Source: Candidatus Thiothrix sulfatifontis (GTDB lineage Bacteria; Pseudomonadota; Gammaproteobacteria; Thiotrichales; Thiotrichaceae). Taken from it: a stretch of 64,000 nt of DNA. The stretch's first letter is position 1. Each line of letters starts with the position of its first letter. The notes under the pieces are model-generated. The model saw only the letters and a program-made list of their open reading frames with translations, searched no databases and had not been told where the DNA came from. The DNA lies in the NCBI GenBank assembly GCA_022828425.1, contig CP094685.1, positions 1,302,001-1,366,000 of the forward strand, given 5' to 3'. Shown piece after piece: positions 52,081 to 60,776 of the stretch. A program made the translations under genes and the position numbers.

Positions 52081-52157
52081 GGAGCGGTAGTTCAGTTGGT
52101 TAGAATACCGGCCTGTCACGCCGGGGGTCGCGGGTTCGAGTCCCGTCCGCTCCGCCA
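52081..52157 (+). tRNA. tRNA-Asp (GTC), copy 2
   Basis: Identical in all 77 bases to copy 1, offset by exactly 145 bases. The duplicated block spans 52076-52160. It lies downstream of a terminator. Confidence 0.97.
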
Positions 52158-52270
52158 ACTTTTTCCATTTCATCCCCCCCTTTCTTCCTGTATGATGGCG
52201 ATCTTGCGTGCGTGGGGCGTGCGCATTAATTGTTCATTAATCAACATTACACACAAAAACGTAAAAGACC

Positions 52271-54151
52271 ATGCTGCAATCAATTCATGACAAAGCCAAA
52301 GGCTGGATTGCCTATGTTATCGTAGGCGTCATTATCGTTCCCTTCGCACTGACCGGGATCTACGACTATTTGCAAGGGGGAGACAAGCGCGTTGCAGCGG
52401 TTGTCAACGGTGAAGACATCCCGGTGCAAGCCGTACAAAATGCGCTGGTGCAATTGAAGCAGCAATTCGGTGGACAATTGCCAGAAGGCATGGATGATGC
52501 GCTCAAAAGTAACGCGCTGGAATCCGTCATTAACCAAACCTTAGTCCAGCAAACCATTCGTGATGGTGGCTACCGTGCGAGTAATCAGGAAGTGGCTGAT
52601 GCCATTGCTGCTATCCCGGTATTTCAAAAAGATGGGAAGTTCGATAAAGCGACTTACGAAAACTTCCTGAAAATGCAGCGGCGTGACCCTGCTGAGTTTG
52701 AAATGCAGGTGCGTACTGATCTTTCCCTACAGCAGTTGCGCAATGCGGTGCTGGCAACGGCTTTCTTGCCGAAATCAGAAGCGGAACAATACCAAGTCCT
52801 GCGCAATCAGCAACGTGAGTTGGAAATCTTCACCTTGAAGCTGGCAGATTTTCAGACGCAAGTGCAAGTTACCGATGAGCAGATTGCCCAGTATTATGAG
52901 CAAAACAAAGCGTCTTATATGACCGATGAGCGGGCGCAATTGGCGTATGTGGAACTCAAACGCGATGACCTTGCCGCACAAGTGAGCGTGGACGAGGCGG
53001 CGTTGAAAACGTGGTTTGAGACGAATGCGGATACCTACGCGCAACCAGAACAACGTATGGTTAGCCATATTTTGGTCGGGGTTGATGATCCCGCCAAAGA
53101 CGCCGATGCTAAAAAGCGTATTGATGCACTGTATGCCGAAATCCAAGCCGGGACGCGCACCTTTGAGGCGATTGCCCGCGCTGATTCCGATGACAAAATT
53201 GCCGCCGAAAAAGACGGGCAGATGGGGGCAATTGTGGCGGGTGACTGGGGCGCTGAGTTTGAAAAGGCGGTATTTGCCCTCAATGCGGGTGAAACCTCGA
53301 AGCCGGTAAAAACCGAAGCCGGTTATGAAATTATCCGTGTGACTGAAATTAAACCGGCACAGCCAAAAACGTTTGAAGAATCCCGTGCCGCAGTGGAGGC
53401 CGATTATCGCAAGGAACAAGCCGAACAAGCCTTCCTCGACAAGGGCGAAGTGCTGGGGCGGATTGCGTATGAGCAAGACGGTGATCTTGCACCCGCTGCT
53501 AAGGAAACGGGTTTGACTGTGCAACAAACCGACTGGATTACGCCGGTGCAAGGGCAGGGCATTGCCGCGAACGACAAAGTACGTGCGGCGGCCTTCAGTG
53601 AAGACGTGTTGAAGTCTGGCAAAAACTCCGAGGTATTGGAGTTGGAAGATGGCAATGCGGTGGTGATTCGCGTGGTTAACCATGAACCTGCGGCACAGAA
53701 ACCGCTGGATACGGTGCGTGAAGAGATTCGTACTGCGTTGCTGGCGCAGGAAGCCCGCAAGTTGACGGCGCAAAAAGGTGAGGAATTGTTAAAACAGTTG
53801 ACCACCGCGCAATCCTGGGCAGCGTTGACAGCCTCTGGCCTTGGTGTGGAAACAGCGGTCGAAAAAACAGGCTTGATTGGACGTACTGATGCAAAACTGT
53901 CGCCTGAGATTGTGCAACAGGCATTTGCCATGACGCATCCGGCAGCAGGCAAATCCACGTGGGGCAGCGTTGCCTTAGGCAATGGGGATTACGCTATTGT
54001 TGCGCTGAAATCGGTTAAAGCCGGTGACGCTGCTTTGGGTGCGGATGCTGAAGCCGTTTACAGCCAAAGCACCGGCGGGCGTGAATTGGAAGCGTTCCTG
54101 AAAGGTTTGCGCGATGCTGCCGATGTTGAAACTCACCCTGAGAATTTGTAA
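52271..54151 (+). CDS. ppiD: Periplasmic folding chaperone/peptidyl-prolyl isomerase PpiD
   Basis: A 626-residue inner-membrane-anchored protein. A single N-terminal transmembrane helix (WIAYVIVGVIIVPFALTG) is followed by a SurA-N-like chaperone domain, then a parvulin domain (QRMVSHILVGVDDPAKDA, ending PVKTEAGYEIIRVTEI) and a long C-terminal chaperone part. It assists outer-membrane and secreted protein folding at the Sec exit. Position after hupB is the conserved place of ppiD in gammaproteobacteria. Confidence 0.93.
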   Translation: MLQSIHDKAKGWIAYVIVGVIIVPFALTGIYDYLQGGDKRVAAVVNGEDIPVQAVQNALVQLKQQFGGQLPEGMDDALKSNALESVINQTLVQQTIRDGGYRASNQEVADAIAAIPVFQKDGKFDKATYENFLKMQRRDPAEFEMQVRTDLSLQQLRNAVLATAFLPKSEAEQYQVLRNQQRELEIFTLKLADFQTQVQVTDEQIAQYYEQNKASYMTDERAQLAYVELKRDDLAAQVSVDEAALKTWFETNADTYAQPEQRMVSHILVGVDDPAKDADAKKRIDALYAEIQAGTRTFEAIARADSDDKIAAEKDGQMGAIVAGDWGAEFEKAVFALNAGETSKPVKTEAGYEIIRVTEIKPAQPKTFEESRAAVEADYRKEQAEQAFLDKGEVLGRIAYEQDGDLAPAAKETGLTVQQTDWITPVQGQGIAANDKVRAAAFSEDVLKSGKNSEVLELEDGNAVVIRVVNHEPAAQKPLDTVREEIRTALLAQEARKLTAQKGEELLKQLTTAQSWAALTASGLGVETAVEKTGLIGRTDAKLSPEIVQQAFAMTHPAAGKSTWGSVALGNGDYAIVALKSVKAGDAALGADAEAVYSQSTGGRELEAFLKGLRDAADVETHPENL

Positions 54152-54159
54152 GTAGGTAC

Positions 54160-55443
54160 ATGAAAGTCCATCTGAAAGCGTTGGGATGCCGTCTAAATGA
54201 GGCGGAATTGGAACAATGGTCGCAGCAATTCCGTGCAGAGGGGCATGAAATTGTCCCCAACGCGCCCGATGCTGACGTGTTAGTGCTGAATACTTGTGCG
54301 GTAACGCATGAGGCATCCGGCAAATCACGTCGTCTCATGCACCGCCTTTACCGCGAAAACCCTGCCGCTAAATTGGTGGTTAGCGGTTGTTATGCCAGCC
54401 TGCAAGCGGATGAAGTCGCCCAAACGTTGGGTGTGGATTTAGTCGTACCCAATACCGAAAAAGACCAACTTCCCCAAACGGTGATGCAACAATTTTCCCT
54501 GCCGGTGATGCCTGCGATGGCGAGTGAGCCGGGGGAATCGCCGTTGTTTTTGCGTGGGCGCCACCGCGCTTTTATCAAAATTCAAGATGGTTGCCGCTAC
54601 CGTTGCACGTTTTGCATTGTGACGGTGGCGCGTGGCGATGAGCGCAGCCGTACTGAAGCCGACATTGTTTCAGAAATCAATACATTGCATCAGCAAAGCA
54701 TTCAGGAAGTCGTGTTGGCTGGGGTGCATGTTGGCGGCTATGGCAGCGATACGGGCACCTCATTGTATGCGCTCGTGCAAGCCATTTTGCGTGAAACCGA
54801 TATGCCGCGTATTCGCTTTGCTTCGGTCGAGCCGTGGGATTTGCCGGATGATTTTTTCGCACTTTTTGCCAATCCACGCTTAATGCCACACATGCATTTG
54901 CCCTTGCAAAGTGGCGCAGATACGGTGTTGCGGCGCATGGCACGGCGTTGCAAGACCGCCGAGTTTGCGCAATTGGTGGCTGAAGCGCGGCGCAGTGTGC
55001 CGGGTTTCAACGTGACCACCGATATTATCGTTGGATTTCCGGGGGAAACCGCTGAGGAATGGGAGCAAACGCTGGCGTATGTGGAGTCGGTGGGCTTTGG
55101 ACACCTGCATATTTTCACCTATTCAATCCGCACGGGAACAAAAGCAGCGGGTTTGCCAAACCAAGTGGCTGAACCGCTGAAGAAAGCCCGTAGCCAAACC
55201 TTGCACGCAATGGGCGAACGTTTGAAGCAGCAGTGGCTGACGCAACAAGTGGGTCATACGGTGCCGGTATTGTGGGAGTACGGTCGCGCTGGTGACGCCG
55301 GACAGCAGATTTACACCGGCTATACCCCTAATTACAGCAAAGTGACCGTCGCGGTAGCAAACCATGAGATACTGGAAAATACCATTAAGCCGACGATGCT
55401 GACAGGTGTGCTTGAAGCGGGTGTTCTTGAAGGGAGGGTGTGA
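54160..55443 (+). CDS. mtaB: tRNA t6A37 methylthiotransferase MtaB
   Basis: A 427-residue radical SAM methylthiotransferase. The N-terminal UPF0004 domain has LKALGCRLNEAELEQW and NTCAVTHEASGKSRR (two cluster cysteines) and SGCYASLQ (third). The radical SAM motif is CRYRCTFCIVT. It makes 2-methylthio-t6A at tRNA position 37. Starting with a GCRLNEAE motif is typical of MtaB rather than MiaB, although the C-terminal TRAM domain is short. It starts 9 bp after ppiD. Confidence 0.93.
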   Translation: MKVHLKALGCRLNEAELEQWSQQFRAEGHEIVPNAPDADVLVLNTCAVTHEASGKSRRLMHRLYRENPAAKLVVSGCYASLQADEVAQTLGVDLVVPNTEKDQLPQTVMQQFSLPVMPAMASEPGESPLFLRGRHRAFIKIQDGCRYRCTFCIVTVARGDERSRTEADIVSEINTLHQQSIQEVVLAGVHVGGYGSDTGTSLYALVQAILRETDMPRIRFASVEPWDLPDDFFALFANPRLMPHMHLPLQSGADTVLRRMARRCKTAEFAQLVAEARRSVPGFNVTTDIIVGFPGETAEEWEQTLAYVESVGFGHLHIFTYSIRTGTKAAGLPNQVAEPLKKARSQTLHAMGERLKQQWLTQQVGHTVPVLWEYGRAGDAGQQIYTGYTPNYSKVTVAVANHEILENTIKPTMLTGVLEAGVLEGRV

Positions 55444-55446
55444 GCG

Positions 55447-56046
55447 ATGAACGTTAACAGCTATAAAATCTATTTTTTGGGTTTTTATTTACTCATAGCC
55501 AGCGTGTTGCTGTCTGGGTGCATTTTCTCTTCGGAGTCGCAACAAGCGCGTGAAGTTGCCGATAAGTTTTGGCAGGCGGTGCTGGCGGAAGACATGGATA
55601 CGGCTAAAAATCTGACAACGTGGGAGAGTGCGCAATATTTGCAATTTCTTACCAGTAAAAGTGTTGCCGCCAAGCGTTTCGAGACGGGTGAAATCAAGGT
55701 GGATGGCACGACTGCTGAAGTGGCAACGGTGCTGCATAGCGGTGAAAAAGGCGATATGACGATACCGTTACGCACGGTGTTAATCCGCAATAAAGATGTG
55801 TGGCAAGTCGATGTGCAAAAAACCATGGGTTCGATGGTCAGCGGCGCAATGGGCGCAGTGGCTGATCAACTAAATACCTTCATGGAAAACGGTCTGCAAG
55901 ATTTGGATAAAGCGTTGTCTGACAGCGTACAAGAGTTAAACAAGAGTTTGAAACAAGGCGTGGATCAGTTGAAACAAGAGCTGACCGTTCCCCCAACGAC
56001 GCCGCCACCTCCCGTTACGCCTCCCGCGAACGAACAAGCCATATAA
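55447..56046 (+). CDS. Putative lipoprotein of unknown function
   Basis: A 199-residue exported protein with a lipobox (YLLIASVLLSGCIFSS, Cys25 expected to be lipidated). The middle part (AREVADKFWQAVLAEDMDTA, then VLIRNKDVWQVD) has the look of NTF2-like DUF4878 domains. The rest is a helical region (LNTFMENGLQDLDKALSD) and a Pro-rich tail. It begins 4 bases after the mtaB stop, so it is in the same operon. Function unknown. Confidence 0.72.
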   Translation: MNVNSYKIYFLGFYLLIASVLLSGCIFSSESQQAREVADKFWQAVLAEDMDTAKNLTTWESAQYLQFLTSKSVAAKRFETGEIKVDGTTAEVATVLHSGEKGDMTIPLRTVLIRNKDVWQVDVQKTMGSMVSGAMGAVADQLNTFMENGLQDLDKALSDSVQELNKSLKQGVDQLKQELTVPPTTPPPPVTPPANEQAI

Positions 56047-56063
56047 GATTATATTTTAGTCAA

Positions 56064-56087
56064 AAAGCCAACTTCCTTGTTGGCTTT
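56064..56087 (+). terminator. Terminator after lipoprotein gene
   Basis: AAAGCCAAC and GTTGGCTTT form a 9-bp stem around TTCCTT with a T-containing end. It closes the ppiD-mtaB-lipoprotein unit. Confidence 0.75.
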
Positions 56088-56255
56088 GTTCATTTCTATT
56101 GCATTCATTTACTATTCAAGCTTATATAGTGATTGTGCCCGTATACAAGCAAAAAACACCATTTCGTCAGTCGGTTACTGGTATAACTCAATAAAGAGCT
56201 GTTATGTTGGCATCGCACTGTTGTGAATGGTCGTATCAATGAAGTGGAATGCCCC

Positions 56256-56897
56256 ATGCCAAAATTAGTCATTAAACAAGACCTGCCTGAGCCGTCCCTT
56301 ATTGAAAAATTGGAAGGTTTATTGCGGGTTGTTTTGCCTGTGTTGTTATTTAGTATTGCACTTGCTGCTGTATTATTGTTCTATTTGTCCCGTGAGTCTC
56401 ACGAGCCGACGGTGCTGGAAAATGACGTACCTGCCATGCCGACTGCGATATTGCCTCTCGCCTACACGCAAGAAGCGCAACATTTAACGACCTTAGCACG
56501 TGAATTTGAGATGCAAGAGAAAGTCGGGGTTGAAGAATACGCCAAACACGCACGCTTAGTCAGTCAAGCGGATGCGCTTCTTACCCAACTGCGTTTGATG
56601 GATGAACGCGTGGAAACGTTAAAGGTGGATGCCGATACCAAACAGGCTTTACTAACGCGCCATCAATATCAAAAAGATTATTGGGAGGCGAAGCGGGTGT
56701 TTCATGATTTGCGCTTGTCACGTTTCAATGAGTCGCCCAAAGTACCAGAAGCTCCCCCAGCGGCAATAAAACCCGCTGAAAAATCATTACCTGACGCACC
56801 CGCGCCAGCACCAAACGCTGAGATGCCCAAGGATTTTTGTCCACTCTTTGGGCCAGGAGCAGCCGCGTGTCGACCGGGGGCTGAGGATAAACCCTGA
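56256..56897 (+). CDS. Membrane-anchored hypothetical protein
   Basis: A 213-residue protein with a short cytoplasmic N-terminus, one transmembrane helix (VVLPVLLFSIALAAVLLFYL), a predicted coiled-coil region (TLAREFEMQEKVGVEEYAK to QKDYWEAKRVF), and a Pro/Ala-rich tail ending in DFCPLFGPGAAACRPG with two cysteines. The start at 56256 places the helix near the N-terminus; an earlier codon at 56223 adds 11 residues. I do not recognise the family. Confidence 0.65.
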   Translation: MPKLVIKQDLPEPSLIEKLEGLLRVVLPVLLFSIALAAVLLFYLSRESHEPTVLENDVPAMPTAILPLAYTQEAQHLTTLAREFEMQEKVGVEEYAKHARLVSQADALLTQLRLMDERVETLKVDADTKQALLTRHQYQKDYWEAKRVFHDLRLSRFNESPKVPEAPPAAIKPAEKSLPDAPAPAPNAEMPKDFCPLFGPGAAACRPGAEDKP

Positions 56898-56900
56898 GGT

Positions 56901-57353
56901 TTATTCTAAGTCGAGAATCGTTTGCCACTCGGTTGCGCTTACTGGCATGACCGATAGGCGGCAGCCCTTACGCACTAGCGGCATGTCTTGCAAAGCAGCT
57001 TGTTCCCGCATTTCGTATAAGCTGATGGTTCGGGTTAGTTTGCGCACGAATTGCACATCGACTCGATACCAGCGTGGTTTTTGTGGGTCACTCTTGGGGT
57101 CGAAGTATTTTGCTTCCGGGTTAAAAGCGGTGTCATCGGGGTAGCCTTGAGTGGCGATCTTGGCGATACCGACGATGCCGGGAACGTCGCAATTGGAATG
57201 GTAGAAAAATACCTGATCACCGATTTGCATTTGGTCGCGCAGCATATTGCGAGCTTGGTAATTGCGCACACCATCCCACGGTTCGATGCCTACTTTCTGT
57301 AAGTCATCAATACCGAATACATCGGGTTCTGATTTCATCAGCCAGTATTGCAT
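56901..57353 (-). CDS. EVE domain protein
   Basis: A 150-residue EVE/PUA-like protein: MQYWLMKSEPDVFGIDDL, then WDGVRNYQARNMLRDQMQIG, QVFFYHSNCDVPGIVGIAKI and YRVDVQFVRK. It is close to human THYN1 and bacterial YciO-unrelated EVE proteins, thought to bind modified nucleotides in RNA or DNA. Full length. It is 4 bp after rlmJ on the same strand, which fits a link with RNA modification. Confidence 0.92.
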   Translation of the reverse strand: MQYWLMKSEPDVFGIDDLQKVGIEPWDGVRNYQARNMLRDQMQIGDQVFFYHSNCDVPGIVGIAKIATQGYPDDTAFNPEAKYFDPKSDPQKPRWYRVDVQFVRKLTRTISLYEMREQAALQDMPLVRKGCRLSVMPVSATEWQTILDLE

Positions 57354-57357
57354 GGGG

Positions 57358-58218
57358 TTATCCTTTGCTTCCGGTATTTTTTTCGGGGGTGATGTAAGCG
57401 ACGGTGAAGTGTCCGTTGCCCTGTGCCATCTGCTGGTTAAGCCAAGGTAGCAATGTTTGCATTTGTCCGGCGAGTAACCAAGGTGGGTTGATGATGAATA
57501 AGCCGCTGCCCGTCATGCCCATTCCAATGCTATCGGTTAAGGGGCAAAATTCGAGTTGCAAAATGCCTGCGATCCCCGTTTGTTGCAAAGCTGCTGCCAT
57601 TTGTTTGACGCGCTGGCGTTCAATTACCGGATACCACAGCAAGTAAGTGCCAGTTGCAAAGCGTTGGTGGGCTTTGCTAAGGGTGCTGATTACGTCGTTA
57701 TAGTCGGTTTTGAGTTCGTAAGACGGGTCGATGAGTGTGACGGCACGGCGTGTAATCGGGGGCAATAAGCCGAGTAAGCCTTGCAAACCGTCTTGTTTGC
57801 TAATGTGAACGCGCTTGTCGTCGCCTAAATTTTGGTTCAGTGCGCTGAAATCGCTGGGGTGCAATTCAAAGAGGCGTAATTGGTCAGCGTTGCGCAGTAA
57901 ATTGGCGGCTAACCAAGGTGAACCGGGGTAATGGTTCAGTGTTGTGCTGGGATTGAGCGAGCGGATTTGTTGCAGATAAACTTGCAGTTCGTCCGGCACA
58001 TTGGACGCTTCCCACAGGGTTTGGATGCCTTGGGCAAATTCGCGGGTTTTTTGGGCTGCCGCGCTGCGGAGTTGGTATAAGCCGCTGCCAGCATGGGTGT
58101 CGATGTACCAGAAGGGTTTATCTTTGCGTAAGTAGTATTCCAGCGTTGACACCAATACTAAGTGTTTGAGGACATCCGCGTGGTTGCCTGCGTGGAAAGC
58201 GTGTCGATAGCTTAGCAA
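57358..58218 (-). CDS. rlmJ: 23S rRNA (adenine2030-N6)-methyltransferase RlmJ
   Basis: About 286 residues beginning LSYRHAFHAGNHADVLKHLV, the RlmJ N-terminal signature. SAM-binding and catalytic parts include WYIDTHAGSGLYQL and TLIDPSYELKTDY (the DPPY-type motif, here DPSY). The start is TTG at 58218, preceded by GGAA, since the conserved protein starts there; a longer frame to 58290 has no conserved extra sequence. It methylates A2030 of 23S rRNA. Confidence 0.94.
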   Translation of the reverse strand: MLSYRHAFHAGNHADVLKHLVLVSTLEYYLRKDKPFWYIDTHAGSGLYQLRSAAAQKTREFAQGIQTLWEASNVPDELQVYLQQIRSLNPSTTLNHYPGSPWLAANLLRNADQLRLFELHPSDFSALNQNLGDDKRVHISKQDGLQGLLGLLPPITRRAVTLIDPSYELKTDYNDVISTLSKAHQRFATGTYLLWYPVIERQRVKQMAAALQQTGIAGILQLEFCPLTDSIGMGMTGSGLFIINPPWLLAGQMQTLLPWLNQQMAQGNGHFTVAYITPEKNTGSKG

Positions 58219-58294
58219 GTTGGTCGTTCCGTGACAGTTTCGAGGCGAGATACAGCAGGTGGGGGGCGAATCATTGTTCGCCCCTACCAAGTGA

Positions 58295-58897
58295 TTACTG
58301 GGTGACAGGCCCTGGAGTGGTTGTCGTTGTCGCTGGTGCTGGCGTCGCTGCGGGTGATGCAGTATCGGTCGCGGGCGCAGTTGTTGATGTTTCTGGCATG
58401 ACGCTAGGTGCGGTCGGCGCTACCGGCGGCATTGGCGGAATCATGAACGGTGGCAAATTGTTGTTCATGCCGGGTTGCATTCCAAACGGTGCCATTGGGC
58501 GTGCATAGCGGGGTTGGGTGTTATTGCTCCAGCCCATGCCGGGAAAACTCGGACCATTGTTCCAGTTGAACGGCATATTAGCGCCATTCCATGAGGGGCC
58601 GTTGTTCCAGTTGAAGGGCATGTTCATGCCATTGTTCCAAGGATTAGTGTTACCCCATGATGGGCGATTATTCCAGTTAAACGGCATGGTCGAGCCATTT
58701 CCCCATCCCATATTCGGGCCACCTCCCCATGACGGGCTATTGCCCATATTGAAACCATTGCCGGGGCTGTTGCCCCATGATTGGTTATTGCCCCAATTCA
58801 TATTGGGATTCATATCGAAGTTGTCAAAGCCCCAGCCGCCTGCATTGGCATTGCCTGCGATGCCTGCCAAGAGGATGCTTACAATCATTTTTTTCAT
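58295..58897 (-). CDS. Secreted Asn/Trp/Gly-rich repeat protein (sulfur globule protein-like)
   Basis: A 200-residue protein with a clear signal peptide (MKKMIVSILLAGIAGNANA). The mature part repeats units such as NWGNNQSWGNSP, PFNWNNRPSWGN and MPFNWNNGPSW, rich in Asn, Trp, Gly, Pro and Met, then an Ala/Pro/Thr tail. Sulfur globule proteins of sulfur oxidisers are exported, small and rich in Gly, Asn and aromatic residues, so this fits a globule envelope protein. Alternative: another cell-surface or sheath protein. The start at 58897 is the signal-peptide Met. Confidence 0.58.
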   Translation of the reverse strand: MKKMIVSILLAGIAGNANAGGWGFDNFDMNPNMNWGNNQSWGNSPGNGFNMGNSPSWGGGPNMGWGNGSTMPFNWNNRPSWGNTNPWNNGMNMPFNWNNGPSWNGANMPFNWNNGPSFPGMGWSNNTQPRYARPMAPFGMQPGMNNNLPPFMIPPMPPVAPTAPSVMPETSTTAPATDTASPAATPAPATTTTTPGPVTQ

Positions 58898-58983
58898 GGA
58901 GTCGCTCCTAGTGTATTTTGTCATGCTAATACGAAAACAGGCCGGATAAACCGACCTGCTTAGTATAACTGCTTTGGCTAAAA

Positions 58984-59493
58984 TTATTTAGCAGAAGGGC
59001 CTGGGGTTGCGCCCGGAGCAGTTGGCATTGCTGGCATCGGCGGCGGCGCCATCATTGGAGCGCCCATTGGCACACCTTGTGGAGCCATCATTGGAGCGCC
59101 CATCGGCATACCTTGTGGAGCCATCATTGGAGCGCCCATTGGCATACCCATTTGTGGAGCCATCATCGGCGTGCCCATTGGCATACCCATTTGCGGCGCC
59201 ATCATTGGGTAGTTGTTATTGTTGCCCATGAACGGCATATTGCTATTGTTGCCCATGAATGGCATACCACCCATGAAGCCTTCATCACCACCGCCATAGC
59301 CATCTTCGCTGTCGAAGCTGTCCATCATTTCTTCCATCCAGTACATTGGCGTCCATTCTGGAAAATCACTTTCTTCGTAGTAAGGGCCTTGCGGACCCAT
59401 TTTCCATTCGCCGTTGTTGCCACCAAAGAAGTCGTTAGCGCTTGCGCCAGCCGAGAAAGCCAACAGGCTTAAACCGATTAATAATTTTTTCAT
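58984..59493 (-). CDS. Secreted Met/Pro/Gly-rich repeat protein
   Basis: A 169-residue protein: signal peptide MKKLLIGLSLLAFSAGASA, an acidic aromatic middle (PEWTPMYWMEEMMDSFDSED), then tandem repeats MAPQMGMPMGTPM and MAPQGMPMGAPM four to five times. The two upstream-side proteins of this type lie adjacent on the same strand 87 bp apart, pointing to one surface or sulfur-globule role. Met-rich repeats may bind metal or form a flexible coat. No enzyme domain is visible. Confidence 0.55.
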   Translation of the reverse strand: MKKLLIGLSLLAFSAGASANDFFGGNNGEWKMGPQGPYYEESDFPEWTPMYWMEEMMDSFDSEDGYGGGDEGFMGGMPFMGNNSNMPFMGNNNNYPMMAPQMGMPMGTPMMAPQMGMPMGAPMMAPQGMPMGAPMMAPQGVPMGAPMMAPPPMPAMPTAPGATPGPSAK

Positions 59494-59563
59494 CTCAATG
59501 TCTCCTATGCGGTTATGTCATATCAGGTTGAACCTGACCATGCAAACACTATATCAGTATATT

Positions 59564-60190
59564 CTAATATATGCCAGTGTCGAAATGAAAAAAACTCCGT
59601 TCAGAACTGACGGCATCCAGCGGCACATCCCACGGCTGGCGTATCAAATGATCGACTTGCTGAAAGCCATAAGCGAAGCCGCACAGATAGGGGCGTTTGC
59701 CGCAAAGTCGGGTGCGTTTGAAGCCAAAAGTTCGGTCATAAAAACCACCACCCATGCCCATGCGCGTACCAGTATGATCGAAAGCAACCAAGGGTGTAAT
59801 GACCAAATCCAGCCAAGCGGCTGGTCTGGCCTCACGGTAACGCGGGTAAGGTTCGGGGATGCGAAAGCGATTCAAGCGAAACCGGGTATTGGCATCCCAG
59901 CGTACAAACCACAGTCTTCCATCTTTGAAAGGCGATAACACCGGCAAATAAAAACGTTGGTGCGGCAAGGCGTGTTTGCGCACAGTGCGGGGGTCGGCTT
60001 CTCCTCTTACGGGTAAATACAACGCAATGTGCCGCGCGTTACAAAACAGGCGTTGCGCGGTCAAATGGCGGACGGCTTGGGCGGAAAATTGTGTGTGTAG
60101 CGCTTGAGGCAGAGCCGCGCGGCGGCGTTGAATGCTACGCCGCAAGATGGAATTAGGCTTAGTGGGGAGGGGCGTCGAGATTACTGGCAT
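59564..60190 (-). CDS. 5-formyltetrahydrofolate cyclo-ligase
   Basis: A 208-residue folate enzyme: SILRRSIQRRRAALPQAL, ARHIALYLPVRGEADPR, and the ATP/Mg site GTRMGMGGGFYDRTF. It converts 5-formyl-THF to 5,10-methenyl-THF with ATP. Its start overlaps the end of the FHA gene by 32 bp in another frame, so the pair is co-transcribed with translation coupling likely. I see no recognisable 6S RNA next to it, which often lies near this gene. Confidence 0.92.
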   Translation of the reverse strand: MPVISTPLPTKPNSILRRSIQRRRAALPQALHTQFSAQAVRHLTAQRLFCNARHIALYLPVRGEADPRTVRKHALPHQRFYLPVLSPFKDGRLWFVRWDANTRFRLNRFRIPEPYPRYREARPAAWLDLVITPLVAFDHTGTRMGMGGGFYDRTFGFKRTRLCGKRPYLCGFAYGFQQVDHLIRQPWDVPLDAVSSERSFFHFDTGIY

Positions 60191-60776
60191 CAGGATCCTT
60201 CAGGCAAAATTGGAAGCTGGTTTCTTCTACTCGCAGGGTATCGCCAGCGACCAACGTGCGGGTACGGTGGTTATTCATCGTCCCCGTTTCCCGCGTAATA
60301 TACTGCCCTTGGGGAGAGCACTCAATGACGATTTGCCCCGTCGTTTGATTGCCCAGCACCAAACGTTCGGCTTTTAAGGGGATAATGTACCCAGACTTGC
60401 CGCCATCCAGCACTTGCAGCCAGGCCGTGTAACTTGAATCCATCAGTTTGGGGTGGATGCTGAGGCGTTTGAGTTGCACCGCTAAGCCCTGATCAGTACG
60501 GAACACCACTTGGTATTTCCCCAAACCAATGATGTCGCCATCTGTCAGCAAATGGCGGTCAATCTGTTGTTGGTTGACGTAAGTGCCGTTGGTGCTTTGC
60601 AAATCTTCCAAAAAGCAATCATCGCGCACCACGGTAATTCGCGCGTGGTTATTGCTGATGGTGCGGTCGGGTAGCGCAATGTCGGATTTGCCATGCCGCC
60701 CAAAGGTAATGCTGGTTTTTTTTACCGCAAGGCGTTTGAGAATTTGTTTATCAAACATGACAATTAGTTCGCTCAT
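60159..60776 (-). CDS. FHA domain protein
   Basis: A 205-residue cytoplasmic protein with a Forkhead-associated domain in the N-terminal half: ITFGRHGKSDIALPD (GR and S), ISNNHARITVVRDD (N-H-x-R) and LEDLQSTNGTYVNQQ. Phosphothreonine recognition is expected. A second FHA-like repeat may lie at 140-200 (RLVLGNQTTGQIVIE to LRVEETSFQFCL). It starts within the last codons of mltD (4-bp overlap), suggesting a cell-wall or signalling link. Confidence 0.88.
   Translation of the reverse strand: MSELIVMFDKQILKRLAVKKTSITFGRHGKSDIALPDRTISNNHARITVVRDDCFLEDLQSTNGTYVNQQQIDRHLLTDGDIIGLGKYQVVFRTDQGLAVQLKRLSIHPKLMDSSYTAWLQVLDGGKSGYIIPLKAERLVLGNQTTGQIVIECSPQGQYITRETGTMNNHRTRTLVAGDTLRVEETSFQFCLKDPDASNLDAPPH

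Noticed and set aside
59494..59563. 6S RNA gene near the 5-formyltetrahydrofolate cyclo-ligase gene
   Set aside because: Only about 70 bases are available downstream and the upstream gene overlaps, leaving no room for a 6S RNA.
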